Positions 1 through 11,804 of a DNA stretch of 64,000 nucleotides are shown piece by piece (within the stretch, counting starts at the first letter, position 1; each line of letters begins with the position of its first letter). This DNA comes from Laccaria trichodermophora (taxonomy: Eukaryota > Basidiomycota > Agaricomycetes > Agaricales > Hydnangiaceae): the NCBI GenBank assembly GCA_018417955.1, contig JACTVC010000008.1, positions 868,001 to 932,000 on the forward strand, read 5' to 3'. A program made the position numbers and the translations under genes. The notes beneath the pieces are model-generated. The model did not search any database, was not told where the DNA came from, and was given only the letters and a program-made list of their open reading frames with translations.

Positions 1-960
1 ACTTCAACATCCACTTCACGATGCCTGCAGAATCTACGGGTTTGTTGGGCAATTCGATCTTTCAACGATCTTATCGAACGAAGTGTCCAGAGCACAATGC
101 AACACAGTTACTGGGGAAATGGGAAGAGCATGATCTCCACAAATGTGATGCGGAACAGCGTTGTGCGGGTCGGCGACCTGAGGTCACAGTCACCGACCGT
201 AAATCGTGAGAGAGTCACCAAAAGTCGTCGACAGTCAAACGTTCGCAACTTTGCGCGGTGCCATGGGGTCCTACCTCTGGGCGCGCGCTACATCGCACTG
301 CGCGGTTTTCTAACGCTGCAAAATGATTCCTACATCATATTCTGTAGCTACCGCTGTTTTAGATTCCTTTATATCGTGTTCTGTGTCTACCACAATCCAT
401 TTTGCGTGTAAGTAACCCCTCTGTGACAATTGTTCTGCGTCACCGACCGGAAATCGTGAGAAAGCCTGCCAGAACCTTCGCCTGACGCGCTCTCCACCAT
501 AAAGGATCTATTCGACTTCACAAACTCGTATTGAATCAAAGCTTAAGTACAACAAGTGAGCAATGTGAGGCCTCAGAATGAAGTTGATTTGTGCAAACTT
601 CTTGTCCTTGATGCTGAGGGTGATACTGTCAAAAGTGAGGCAAATTACGAGTCCTGGAGTTTACATAAGGAATCGTTCTTATACTGACCCGTTTTCTTGT
701 CACACTATTCTTTGAGAGCTATAGCAAAACATTACCAAACAGGTGTCAATTTTTAACTGAGAAATGGACGTCCACTTTTCAGTTCAAAATTTGTAGATGT
801 TTGGTTGGTCGTGTCGCCCTATGCACAAGTAAAAAGAACACCCACCAATTTCTCAACCCATCCAGAAGTTGCCTGATCAGAGCAGTCTGAAGCGTGCCCG
901 ACAGGCTACAGCCCAAACCAACCCAAGTGTGCTTCCAAGCCTATCCAAATCCACCCAATG
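1..960. other. Non-coding stretch, no gene seen
   Basis: Only short overlapping frames without protein-like composition occur here. There is no recognisable domain, splice structure or repeat apart from a recurring phrase near 170-210 and 440-460 (caccgaccg-aaatcgtgag), which suggests an old local duplication. Confidence 0.4.
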
Positions 961-984
961 ACCCATACCTTCATCAGTATTTCT

Positions 985-2285
985 ACACTCCGCTTGTCAC
1001 GACTTGTTTGGACTCGTTTCAACTCGTACGAGTCCAAACGAGCCACAAGTTACAAGTTGACAAGTAGATCCAAAAAACTGACAAGTTGAGTCGTGAGATT
1101 GCTCGACAAGCTCTAACAAGCTGACAAGCTCAGAAAAGTTGTAATCTTATTTTTGGTATTTAGTAGCAAAAAAATTGTCATTGTATGGTACTAGCGCGAT
1201 ATGAGAGTACATATTATTAGCGTACAACAGTACATTGCCATCCATACCTGCGACACCAGGAAGGACCTAAGATGACGCGTCCCTCCCAGAACTGGGTTCA
1301 TTCCGTAAACTCTATATATCCCCTTCTCAAACCGCCCTCCTGCTCCTGCAAGTGCGTACATGCCGTCGAAACGACATGCGCGGCGGGGTGACGTGGTGTT
1401 TGGTGTGGGCAACGGCGACTGGCTGGGGACTTGTCAGTCAAAAGGGAATATCGGGGGCTGCTGACCTTTTGGCAGCACTCGTTCCTCTATCGTTGTCGTC
1501 GTCGCTGCTGCGGACTTCATGGCGTGTCTGGTAGGTACCGTTGACGTGTGGCTGGTGGCGCAGCGTGGCGGCATTGAGTGGGCACGCGGAATCGGTTTCA
1601 ACAACACTCGGGGTTGAATATGAGGGTGAACCATCCATATCTACTCAGCCGCCTGGTTGTCAGGCGGGATATGCGACAAACATAATAGAGCACCTACCAA
1701 GAACAATATTGCTTCATTCCGAGAACTGAGTGGGGGGGATGGAGGAAAGAACTCACCATGGGCCATCGCCAGGCCCGCTTTCCTAGATGTTGCTGATGAC
1801 GCCATTTCAGAGGAAAAGGGAGAAGGCTGCTAAAATCTCTGTTGCCATAACGTTCAAATCAACAACAAGAGGAAGGAGGATAAAACATTACACGTACTGG
1901 CTGGTGCTCGTGGTTGTGGCTGGTGACGTGGCATCACAACGTCGTTTTGTCGGAGCTGGTGTGGTTGGTGTGCGCCATGTTGGTTGTGAGAGGTCAAATG
2001 AGGGTGCCGTGAGGTTGTTGTTAGTGGTGGTGGTGACACATCGGAGGTGGGTGGTCGCTGTGAATGATGGTGGGTCTTGGTGTTGTCTCGCCGTGGTCAA
2101 GATGAGAGGGAATGTTGAGGGAACGGACGTGGTTACCAACTGTTACATAAGCAGAACGAACCACTTTTTTTCGCTAAGTCTTCACGTTGTCAGGCACCTC
2201 GTCAGCTCGTAAGCTTGTTTCAACTTGTAACTTGGCGACAAGCTGTCAGTGACAAAAAGTCCTGACAAGTTGACAAGTAAAATGT
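985..2285. mobile_element. MITE-like element with inverted CAAGTTACAAGTTG ends
   Basis: The left part (about 1046-1066) carries CAAGTTACAAGTTG and the right part (about 2219-2232) carries its exact reverse complement. Both ends are crowded with shorter TGACAAG/CTTGTCA motifs, and the left end also holds a hairpin (GGACTCGT...ACGAGTCC). The interior has no convincing coding frame. This is the architecture of a non-autonomous DNA transposon with subterminal repeats. Exact ends and target-site duplication were not resolved. Confidence 0.45.
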
Positions 2286-2289
2286 AGAT

Positions 2290-3330
2290 TTGCTGAAGTT
2301 GTGTCAACGGGGCACTGATGTATGTCCGCAAACGAGCTTACAGACAGGTTTTTTTTTTTGGCAGAATGCCAGATTCATAACCCTAAGAGGACAAAGATAC
2401 GGTTCGGCCAAAGCTCAGTTGAGAGATGCATTCGAATGTGTGGACACGAACGAAAGTGCGGAGAATTTCACATCTTCACGGGCTGTTGGAAGCGAGCACG
2501 ATGCGCTTTCCAGCAAGCTTCTTGGTCGCGGGAACAGCCAGCGCGTGAGGTAGGATGTGTTTGGACTTCAGAAGAATAGCGGTTGTCGTGAGAAAATTTC
2601 AACTCGTCTCTTTGCAATTGTCCACAACGTGCAAACGTCGATGGCGCGACGATTATGATAAAATTCGTCGTTTCGTTTCCAAACTTTGTAAGTCTATAAC
2701 AGTGAGTCCTCGAAGTATATGTTCGTTTCTTTTGGTAGCTTTTTCACCTGGGTTTGACTAGGAAACCAGCCCAGAAGATTATCTGGATGAATCGCGAAAT
2801 TAGAGAAGTGATGTGCGTGATGAAGAAGAAGCCGTGAGTTTCAACACGACCACTGAACATATATAGTAGTCAAAAAGTCAAAAAAAAACAGGACTCGTAT
2901 TGCCATGCCAAGCAATGGCCCACAGCCCGCAAGTGACATGCCCAATGAATATCTCTCTATCTACTACATCAATATGTATCAGTGTATCAATGCACTGCCC
3001 ATCATGTATGTAGCTGTAAATGTCGAGCACAGTAACGAACGTCGAAATCTCAGAAGTGTCTACACCTAAAACTGCATTACATAATATAAGAGGACACCCC
3101 TGGCACTCCGCAAAGTTGCGTTCGTGTCTGGTTGCGAAAAGTCACAGTCAGTGACAGTCGGCGACTTTAACAACAGTTGCGCAACCGGCACAACGCTGAT
3201 GCGGAAGTAGATGGACCCAGAAAGAGATTTAGAGAAGTTTGTTCACATGAAACTTTGGACGGTCTGATGGTTCGTTTCTTGTCATGAATCATTCCCTTGG
3301 CGAATTTCTTTTTCGTTTCATAGATTGTAC
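2290..3330. other. Intergenic, nothing recognised
   Basis: Short frames only, with no domain or RNA gene recognised. It lies between the MITE-like element and the kinase-like/zinc-finger gene. Confidence 0.3.
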
Positions 3331-3347
3331 CTCCGAAGGACATAGAC

Positions 3348-5124
3348 TTGCATAGACAACTAACAAGTGGTTCCAATTATCGCATACACTCGGCGTTCTA
3401 CGGAGGGCGCGTTGTTGCGGTTAAGGTTTTTGAAGGTCCTCGCGCTAAGCAGGTAAAGAAGATTATCATTCCACTCGGGGAGTTTACTCATCGTATCTCT
3501 TGCAGAGTTGGGAGCTCAATCTTACTTCGGCTAAAAACTTCTTGTGATTATCATCTACGATTTTTCAAATCTTCTAATGACTCGCCTCAAACCCAGCCAT
3601 TCCAATCTTCCAAAAATTGTTGGGGTTTCCGGCAAAAACATATCAGAAAGTCCATTTATCGTTTTTCATGGAAGGGAGTCTCAAGTATTCTCTTCAATAC
3701 ACTATACTCATGGAGATATTAGTATCTGACAGAAAAATGAATTCGTTGTTAGCCAAAGCATTGCGTACCGATCTGAACAAGAGTGTTCAGCTATCGATGA
3801 AAACGGTCAGTTACCTTTTCGGCGCTGGTGATGTGGCTTAACCACGCAAATGACAGCAGGTCAAGGGTCTCGCGGTATGGATGGCTCTCTTTCGGCCGTG
3901 GCTTGTTTAAAATATGTTTTCCCGTATACCAGGCAGGACTGAGTTACATGGAATCTCAAAACCCTCTACCGAAGGGCATAGTTAGCAATCTGAAATGGGA
4001 GGTGGGTTTATAAGGGCCTTTTGCACTGAGAAGACTCTTACTTTCGAGGTTCAGAACTTTGACGTATTTGCTGGTGGCAGCGATGAGCCAGTTCTTTCAA
4101 TTCACTTACTGGATACCATTGCTCAGGGACCCCATCCGGCTCCATCTTTTTATCATCTAAAAGACCACCGTGGTGGGATCGAAATATTAAGCGGGCTCTG
4201 TCACAAAGTTCGTACCCTCTTATAATACCTATTCATCGCTAAGACAAAGCTTCTTCTTCCACTCCAGCTGTTTTCAGAGGTGAACTCGATCCTCTATGGT
4301 ACCACATTTATTTCCAAGTTTTTCACAGCCGCTAAAATTCGATGACAGACGATTTTCCGGAGAGGGAACTCGACACTGATGACTTTGTCGAAAATTACTC
4401 AAGGGTCGTTCAAATCAATCGGGAAGGCCACTCAAACGTCGCCGGGGACATTTCAAGCTCAACGGCAGTACAAACAGCTCATAAAACTCCTCGGCGCGAG
4501 GTGCGGTGGAAACTTGACAAGAGCGCGAACGATCGAAGCCTCGAGTCTATAGTGCGCCGTTTCGAGGACTACCTGGACTGCGTTTGGGCATCCTCAGCAG
4601 ACTCTCCCCTACGTCGTATTACAGCGTCACCTCACAAATGGGTTTCCCATCGTTGTCCTGGGTATCTTCGCGAGGAAATAACTCTCACAGCAGATGCATC
4701 AAGAAGCGTTGTTGTTGCTCACCAATATCCCAGTCAAAGCGAGATTTGCACAATATGTGGCCAGCTTGTTCAATATTTTAGCAATCCAGTGCCTTGTCAT
4801 ACAATTAAGCATTGGCGACCTATCAGAAAGATTGCAGGCCAGGCAAACCTAAAAGCAAGTGGAACAAGGAGGACGGTGGATCTGGAAGAAGCGAGGTTTA
4901 TTTGTGTTTTGTGTAGCCAGGCGTTTACTACTAATCACAACCTAAAGAGTAAGTCCTTCTCAGTCACCTTCGTTGCCCATCTGCTCACCAGCTCTATTCC
5001 AGCCCATGTCAACTTTCATCTTGGCCGAAAGGACCACCCTTGCACACGCTGCCACCGAGAGTTTACTACTCAGAGCGTTTTGCAAAGGCATCTCAAGACC
5101 TGCAGAGCTCCCGAACATTTCTGA
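3348..5124 (+). CDS. Kinase-like / C2H2 zinc-finger protein (multi-exon; model approximate)
   Basis: Successive coding stretches in shifting frames are joined by short introns. The N-terminal part looks like a fungal kinase-like domain (SNYRIHSAFYGGRVVAVKVFEG, with the VAVK lysine motif). An intron with donor GTGATT near 3543 joins NFF to HSNLPKIVGVSG in frame. A middle part contains EVQNFDVFAGG. The C-terminus holds two zinc fingers. The first is completed only when the 54-nt intron 4949-5002 (GTAAGT...CCAG) is removed, giving C-x2-C-x12-H-x3-H. The second is C-x2-C-x12-H-x4-C. Kinase-like proteins ending in paired fingers are a recurrent lineage-specific type in Agaricomycetes (family knowledge). 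The start codon and exons between 3680 and 4340 are not resolved, and the gene may be partly degraded. Confidence 0.5.
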
Positions 5125-5274
5125 AGTTCCCTTCTGCATTTCAAACTTTATTCCGCTTCATTTTGAATTCGCATGCCAGAACTCATAACTTAGATCAACT
5201 TTATCCTCTATCCTCTACCCTCATTAAACATACCCAATGAATGACTTTCTTCTGTTGTTTACTATCATATAACG

Positions 5275-5690
5275 AGTCGCCCGGCACAGAACCCTCATTC
5301 TCGTCTCCACTCCCAGAACTCTCATCTTCAGTTGCTCATTGAGCCGTTGCTGGTCGCCAATGTCCCAGTAGAATGGGTAGAGGACGCTGATGAAGAGCGG
5401 GTGAGTGTGTCTGGAGGTGATATTAATTGAGTCGTCCTATCGATCGGCGCAGTTGTCTGAATTGAAGAGGTAGGCATCCCATCCGGTCCAAGCTCATCGC
5501 TCATACTCTACGCTCGTAGCAGCCAAGGAAATGATGTCTGTGGTATCGTTCGTCGAAGTTATGGCATCATCTGTCGAAGACGCCACGTCATCCGTCGCGT
5601 GAGGAGGGGATGCTATAAAACGCTGACTATCCGCCTCACTCGCGTTCAAACGTTTGTAGAACATCACTTTTCTTCGGCTTCTCCATCCTT
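5275..5690 (-). pseudogene. USP deubiquitinase fragment (middle region)
   Basis: On the minus strand this matches the low-complexity middle of the intact USP gene at 26216-29769, including the stretch MFYKRLN...DDVASSTDDA and the following serine/threonine-rich region. Neither the catalytic Cys box nor the His box is present. It is an isolated duplicated fragment, the copy furthest from the others. Confidence 0.65.
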
Positions 5691-5955
5691 TTCTGCACGC
5701 GCCCAATCCGCATGCTGGCCGCCTTGGCTTTAGGCGGTACAGGGGTATACTGTACATCGTGTTGGGGTAGTGGTCGGGTAGCGGCAAGGAGGAGGGGGAG
5801 TATAGGTCGAAGGCGGAAGAGGGCCGCGATAGCGGGGATGAAGGGCGGAAGAGGTTCAAGGAGGATGGGGTGCCTGGGGAGGAAGAGAGGGTTAGTCCGG
5901 GAATTGATGGCATGCTGGTGTATAAGTTCTCTTTATCGAGAGCCCATGAACCACG

Positions 5956-6606
5956 TCAATTATTGTTCGAAGGCGTCTTCCAGCTGTCAGGGTTAAGCGC
6001 AGCATCAATGTCTTCTGTTGTCTTCTCTTCTTCATTCTCGCTGGATATCTCGTATCGTCATTTGACATGACGAAGGTGTGGTTATTCGTGGTCTCTCGAC
6101 GATTTTAAGGATGAGACGTGTCGGGAGATGGATTTGACCGGACCTTTCTTGGGCTTCGTTCTAGCCTGCTGCATTGAGAGGGGTTGGCGAAAGGTGGACT
6201 CTTCCTCGAGTGGTGAAAACGAGTGGCATGTATGAAACTCTAAAATCTTTTTTTTGGAGAATATTTGTGGACTTGCGTGGTCCAAGAGTGATGCTAGACA
6301 CAGCACACCAATGTCAGAGACAGGGAAAGAAGCAGGGTTGGGGATAACGAACGTATATGATACCCCTCTCAGTGTCCGCAACCTCCTGCCACGCATGTGC
6401 CTTTGAATGGGTGTTCTGCTGGGTGTTGAATATGACGCTGAAGCCAGTGTCTGGGGGAAAGAGAGATGACGGCGCTTTGAGCGTTGCTCGACTGGAGAGG
6501 AGTCGGCACCGCGGGGTCGCTTGAGCATCAGATTGAGTCCAACGTTCGACGACGTCGCTGCACGTCGACCAAGCCTCAAGGAGGCGAAATTCAAATTGAA
6601 ATCCAA
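5956..6606 (-). CDS. Small uncharacterised protein, probably 2-3 exons
   Basis: A minus-strand frame starts at 6606 (MDFNLNFASLRLGRRAATSS...) and is basic and Ser/Arg-rich. A separate downstream acidic frame (YEISSENEEEKTTEDIDAALNPD) ends with a stop at about 5956. The coding-like composition of both suggests exons of one gene, but the splice sites between about 6365 and 6055 were not fixed. No family recognised. It could also be two unrelated frames. Confidence 0.3.
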
Positions 6607-6699
6607 CCATCAACAACGGTAATGCGATCACGTGGGCGTATTCAGACGTACTCATTGTCCACAACTAATGTGGATGGCAAAACCTCCGAAACCATTCGC

Positions 6700-7205
6700 C
6701 ACTCGCCGGCTTGGCGAGTCGAGTACGCGAGAGCGTGGCAAATGCTGGCGAATGAAAAAATTTGAATTTCTGTCGTTTTGCGCCAAAATGGTATCGTGAA
6801 CCAAGGTACGACTTCACGTGTATCGAAGTCTGTCTAGGAGAGACTACCAAAATGGTATCTTATTATTATCTTTGATTTTTTTCTCAGCAATCGAAATCAT
6901 TTTTTCGTCACTGACTCACTGCTGAGGCCTGCTTTGGGTCTGTGTAAGTATTGTCGAGATCAAAATTGGATGGGATCAACGGATCGGAGCATTCAAATCA
7001 GGAACAAGAATTGGTTTTCAAAGGGAATTTGGGGAATTTGGCCTGCAGTCAGAATTTTCCGACGTTGACAACCATAGATGATATTTTATGTGCCCATAAA
7101 GGTCTGAAATTTTGGCACACTTCGCCAGGTCTCGCCACCCTGTTTTTAATTTTTTGTTTCGCCAGCCGGCGATCGCCGGCTGGCGAAACTGGCGTGGCGA
7201 GCTGG
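6700..7205. mobile_element. MITE-like element with TCGCCA/TGGCGA inverted ends and a 32-bp palindrome
   Basis: The left end (about 6700-6755) is dense in TCGCC and GGCGA words; the right end (about 7118-7205) carries the same words inverted. Within the right end, 7157-7188 is a perfect palindrome whose 16-base half is TTTCGCCAGCCGGCGA. The interior is A/T-rich and has no coding frame. This fits a non-autonomous DNA element about 500 bp long. Confidence 0.5.
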
Positions 7206-8880
7206 TGAGCTGTTGCCAACAACACTATCCACAACCGCCCACACCAACATTTGGCTTGATCAAATCTACTGCTTCCTACAAGATTGTCTTTGATGTCCAC
7301 AAGGACATCCTTCAACTCGACTTACTGTCGTCGCCATTAAGCCTGCGCCCTTCACATTCAACGCTACCGAAAGCCGCCAGCCTAGACGCGGTCAGCTTCA
7401 GCAAACTGTTCCATGGCTGGTTGGTGGCTGGCTCTATCTCTTGACGCAATAAACCTCACGCACATATCCCGACCCTTCCAGTCTGTCATACCTTCCTCTT
7501 TCCGTATACAAATTGACTCTACAAAAGACGCCATCTAACTCTCTAAGCAATCTCGACGATACCGCCAGGTACACTGCCGACTTATTTCACTCATGTAAGC
7601 CACCATCGCCCAACTGAGAGACGCATCCTCACCGTTTTACCAACATCGCCTAGCAGTATACTAACGTCAAGCATCATCATCACTCGCGTCCTCACGCCTG
7701 TCAGCCTCCGCGAGCAACCCACTCCCGTCTCTGAGTCGGCCACTGCCGCGGTCACATCTCCTAATGCACCGTGGAGCCCATGGGGCTAAGCGCTGTAAGC
7801 CGCCGCATCTCTTGCCTGGGTTGTTAGTCGTTAGCGTATCTTACATCGCGCTGTCTCATCATTTATCTTCAGTGGCATCGATACCTTTGGCGGAAATATC
7901 GACGGTCTCCTCTACCGCTGGCAAGCATTGTCTTTTGATCAACAAATCGGGCCAGTGTGTTCTTACAGTCATTTGTAGACTTGATAATCCTCATTTTGTA
8001 CCGCTGTCAGCCTCCTCTTCATCACGTTGTTTCGATTTCGCATTCAACACCTCGCATTCGCTCAGTTAGCTCTCCATCGGCGAGTAACCTCCCAGTTGCA
8101 GAACAACCAATCGCCGCGTCACATACACCCTGAAGCATCCTGGGTACTGGTGTATCCGGGTGTGGAAAGTTGCCCCTTCATCGGGGCGTGGGCAGGCAGA
8201 TGCGTAATTGCACTGGATGATCGTTGGGGGCCTTCTTGAAGGTCTCTGACGTCGTCTCATCGGGCGTGGTATCGCAACATTGTCGAGCAGATGAAGCGGT
8301 GGTTGGTTGTTCTGCTTGTGGCCTGGGTACTCTGCTTGCAGATGCTTTAACTCTGTAAGCGTGCTCCCCTGTTCACAACCATTTTCAGTCAATTACAGCT
8401 CGTTATTCTTGTAAGAGGTCACGGCGCGTTTGACCATTGTCATAAATACGCTTATCAAATGCTGTCCCCTTTCTTGTTTCTCTCTCTTCTTTTCAACTGC
8501 CATTCCTTGAACGTGTCTTCTGCAACACGACACTTTATATCTGTCGAACTGTCCCCGGCCGTCTGACGATTCTCATAAATTCGGAAATCAAGTTCTGTCC
8601 TCTTTTCTTGTTGTTCTCATTTCCAACCGCCATTCCCTGAACGCTTCTTTTAGTTCACTCTTCCCGGCTGGAACTGTTTTGTGTGCGTTGCAGCGGCTCT
8701 AATTTTTTTTGCGATGGACTCTCGGACAATTTTGTATTTTCTGAGTAGTAGCAATTATAGAAGACACTAGAAGCGTAGATAAGGTGGTGATCTGCAGCTA
8801 GAAAGACGCGTGATTAGTGGACGAAAAATCATAAGGAATATAACCGCACATAAATGGTATGTGAACATAGTCCCTCGACG
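7206..8880. other. Intergenic, nothing firm
   Basis: C/T-rich sequence with short frames. The 101-codon plus-strand frame from 7764 has hydrophobic stretches but no family resemblance or supporting splice structure, so it is not called as a gene. Confidence 0.3.
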
Positions 8881-9321
8881 TTAATCCTCTGAATAGAAAG
8901 GCGAGCTTTCCAACGCCATAGCAGCATACGGCGCTGGCAATTTATGCACACCCTCCAGCATCGGTGGGAGTGGATCAGTCTCTGAAGACGGCCAAAACCT
9001 CAAAACCTCCCAAGACGGAATATTAGCAAGACACCGAAACGCCTGCAGGCTGTGAAGGTTCTCGTGCTTGTAAGGGTTCATTACGATTCCATCTGGAATT
9101 GCCCAGAATCCCATCGTCATGTTCTCCCCGACCCATACGCAGGTGTGTGTAAGCCCGGGAATGATGCCTGATGCGTCGATGATCTCGATCATTTCATTGA
9201 AAGCTTTGTCGCCATGCTCGCGATATGTATAGGTTTTGGGATTGTATTTGTAGTTGCAGTAGCCGAGTTCGAGGGCTTTCTTTAGCATCCAGGACTCGTT
9301 CATGAGGAATCCGAAGGGCAT
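8881..9321 (-). CDS. Single-exon hypothetical protein, 146 aa
   Basis: An uninterrupted frame starting MPFGFLMNESWMLKKALELG and ending at a stop at 8881. Residue usage is balanced and protein-like, with several aromatic and charged residues and no low complexity. There is no signal peptide, membrane segment or recognised domain. A short internal stretch (THTCVWVGENMTMGFWAIPDG) looks like a compact beta-rich segment. It is flanked by non-coding DNA on both sides. It probably belongs to a fungal family of unknown function; none was identified. Confidence 0.55.
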   Translation of the reverse strand: MPFGFLMNESWMLKKALELGYCNYKYNPKTYTYREHGDKAFNEMIEIIDASGIIPGLTHTCVWVGENMTMGFWAIPDGIVMNPYKHENLHSLQAFRCLANIPSWEVLRFWPSSETDPLPPMLEGVHKLPAPYAAMALESSPFYSED

Positions 9322-10133
9322 GGTGGAACTCGCTGGGAATTATATAGTGTGGGTGGGAGTCGGGCGTGTGAGGTCTCGACTTGATGCGCGTTAGGTTGGC
9401 GCACTGGGTGGTTGTAATTATGCAGTAGCGAAGCACGGGTTATTTTATACAGTTAGGCAGGATGAATTCGAGTTCGTCGGCCTCGGGCCTGGATACCTTG
9501 TATATTATCGTCAATGGTTGCAGATAAAGTCCCCATGTGGATACCTTGTTGTTATAGTCTCCCGTGCAGAGTGGGAAGTGTTACGGTCAGGCTCGTGATA
9601 CCCCCTTGTCCTGGTCCTTGTTTTTTGTACTAGGGCATCAGTGTTGCACTGTGACCAAGTGAATGTTGGGACTGACGATGGTTTTCGGCCCACCTTAATC
9701 CTCATTACTATATTTAACATGACCACCTGCGAGTTAATAGCCAAGCTTCGGCATGAAAGATGTATATCGAACCAGGTCATGATCCTGGGTCAGATACCTT
9801 CTGGCCGAAATTACACCCTGGGGTCGCTACCGTAGTATACCTGACAAAGTTTGAACAAAGTGCCAGTAAAGCTTTGACTCGAAAGCCTGAGCGCTGAGCT
9901 TTGGCCTGGCAATTAATGTTTTCGATCATGCGCAATGAATCGATGAAGGGTTAAAAGTCAATGACTTTGTCAGGAACAGAACATTAGAATTTGTTGACAA
10001 TACTTTTCAACCGGAGAGCCGTGCTAACATCTACACCACCTGGGCATACAATTTCAAGTCAGCGGCATATTAATATCAATAGTTTCAGTCCGTTACTCAG
10101 ATTCGGCTTTAAAACAACAATCCTCCTTTTCGA
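9322..10133. other. Intergenic, nothing recognised
   Basis: Upstream flank of the 8881-9321 gene, then unassigned sequence up to the first tRNA-like unit. No coding or RNA feature is supported. Confidence 0.3.
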
Positions 10134-10326
10134 TACCCCAGCCCTGAATCGAACAGGAATGCTCTGGCTGACCTGCCAGGCGTCATTAACATACCCCATA
10201 TTCAAAGTCTCCAGATGTGCAAGCTGTTACACCACTAGGTCGATACCAATTCCCTAGTCAAGATTGCGTAAAGTCGAGGTCGAGAAAGCTTCGGCCTGGA
10301 AAACGATCTGTATTGATATTGTTAGT

Positions 10327-10404
10327 GACCTAGCCCTGAATCGAACAGTAGCTCAAGTCCTGGCCATTCAAGGCCGTTCGCGCACGCTATTACGCCACTA
10401 GGTC
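10327..10404 (-). tRNA. Compact tRNA-like unit (78 nt)
   Basis: Shortest well-bounded unit with both acceptor arms (GACCTAG / CTAGGTC, 7 of 7 pairs). The B box reads GTTCGATTC, but the T-stem pairs only weakly. In place of the usual long insert it has a GGCC-TTGAAT-GGCC hairpin. A serine-like anticodon could be read only with poor stem pairing, so no isotype is assigned. It may be an insert-free relative of the neighbouring units or a deletion product. Confidence 0.4.
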
Positions 10405-11123
10405 CTTTACGGGCAGTGCTATCTAGATCTTTCATGGAATAAAAGTCCGAGCCATCCGCCAACTCAGAAGTCCCGCCGCCAGGTGCATCATGAGTCAGAG
10501 ATCAAAAGATATTCAGAAGGCACACCTTCATCGCGCATAGATATAAATATCACCCTCCTTTGCACCTAGTAGGTGGTCCGGCGGTCCGGCGATACATTCG
10601 AACTGGTCGACGCAGTCAACATTTGACGCGACCCCATCTACTCGGGTGGTGTCGAGCTAGGCGAGATGAATGTGCCAAAGGCGTAAAGTAGAGACAAGAT
10701 AAAAAAAAGTCGAGGCATTGAAAATTGATGGTCTTCACAACCGAGTTGATGACCTAGTCCCGAGTCGAACGGAAACTCTCTATCTGAAGCTGGTTGGATC
10801 ATTTGAGATTGCGTAGATGTGCGAGCCGTTACACCACTAGGTTGTTATCAGTTGCTGGAGAAGGCGGGTTAAAGTAGAGACCAGGTGAGTAGAGGCAAGC
10901 CGTTGAAGGAGGAAAACACAATTCACGTCACGCGATGACCTAGTCCTGAATCGAACAGGCTCTCTGTTTGAACCACGGTCCACAGTTCTGGAACTTGTCC
11001 AGGTGTGCGAGCCGTTGCACCGTTAGGCCGTTATCTATGGCTGGCGAAGGTAGGGTCAAGGCATGGTTGGGTATAGCCTTGAGTCACCCGAAAAAAAGCA
11101 TTTGATTGGTGGTATTTTGTTAT

Positions 11124-11218
11124 GACCTAGTCCTGAATCGAACAGGATGTCTCTGGCTGAACATTGCTCTAATAGAGTGCACACTCTCCAGATGTTTGAG
11201 CCGTTATACTCCTAGGCC
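11124..11218 (-). tRNA. tRNA-like unit
   Basis: Acceptor arms GGCCTAG and CTAGGTC pair 7 of 7 with one G-U. T-arm TCCTG-TTCGATT-CAGGA is perfect. A T7 tract follows about 27 nt downstream (11091-11097 on the complement). The anticodon region holds a long insert, so isotype is undetermined. Confidence 0.5.
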
Positions 11219-11311
11219 GTTGTCCATGGCTGACGAAGGTCAGATCAAGTCGAGATCAGGTGTAGGATTTGTCCATAAAAAGGTTCTGCTTACACGTGCG
11301 TCTCGCGCAGT

Positions 11312-11402
11312 GACCTAGTCCCGAATCGAACAGGATCTCTCTGTGTGAGTCAATGATATTCTTCATGTTCTCCAGATGTGCGTGCCATTACACCACTAGG
11401 CC
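11312..11402 (-). tRNA. tRNA-like unit
   Basis: Acceptor arms GGCCTAG / CTAGGTC, B box intact, and a T5 tract about 31 nt downstream (11277-11281 on the complement). The A box is slightly off consensus. It is the last unit before the duplicated USP upstream DNA begins. Confidence 0.45.
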
Positions 11403-11800
11403 GTATAAGACCCCTTAATCGAGGCTGGATAAGTGGGCATATGGCGTGGAGAGTTATTGAAGGCATTCGAGCGACATGTTCAGACCAAGGAGATCAATGA
11501 AGAACACATGGCTCCAAGAAGATCCAACTGGGAGAGCAATTATCAGGTGGTAGAGGCAGGATCACGACAAGTTACTGTGGTAGTTGATCTGGAGCACAGC
11601 GGCCAGAGGGAATACTTAGCAGACACATCGACTGTCGCACCGATCCACTGCAGTCATAGTCTCAGTCCATCTTTATGAATCCGTTGAAGCCCTACCAGGC
11701 GGTTGAGAAGGGAGCGTAGGGAACGCAACGTAATGGCATCCAAGCTATAATGCACCATTAGCCCCAAGAAAAGGAAGAAATTCAGAAGCAAAGGAACACA
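11403..11800 (+). repeat. Duplicated USP upstream segment
   Basis: This corresponds to the DNA between array and USP start in the other blocks, including the AGCACAGCGGCC word and the GTTACTGYGGTAGT word (compare 12930-13110 and 26030-26100). No USP coding start follows here. The segment abuts an inverted USP 3' fragment, marking a rearrangement junction near 11.8 kb. Confidence 0.55.
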
Positions 11801-11804
11801 CTAA

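Larger units (their letters stand above)
10134..11402 (-). repeat. Array of six minus-strand tRNA-like units
   Basis: Units at 10134-10241, 10327-10404, 10751-10843, 10937-11029, 11124-11218 and 11312-11402. Read on the minus strand, each starts with RRCCTAR followed by an A box (TGGTGTAAYGG type), has a T-arm with B box (GTTCGATTC type), and ends CTAGGTC or a close variant. Spacers share words such as the reverse complement of CTCTACTTTACCC. T-tracts lie downstream of most units, for example 10701-10708 and 11091-11097. Between the units, 10589-10672 holds a small USP fragment. Confidence 0.75.

Noticed and set aside
1854..2212. Overlapping ORFs in GTGGTG-rich sequence
   Set aside because: Low-complexity frames on both strands inside a MITE-like element, with no start context or domain.
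9775..9840. Possible tRNA-like unit near 9.8 kb (CCTGGGTC / CACCCTGGGGTC words)
   Set aside because: No paired acceptor arms and no B box in the right place.
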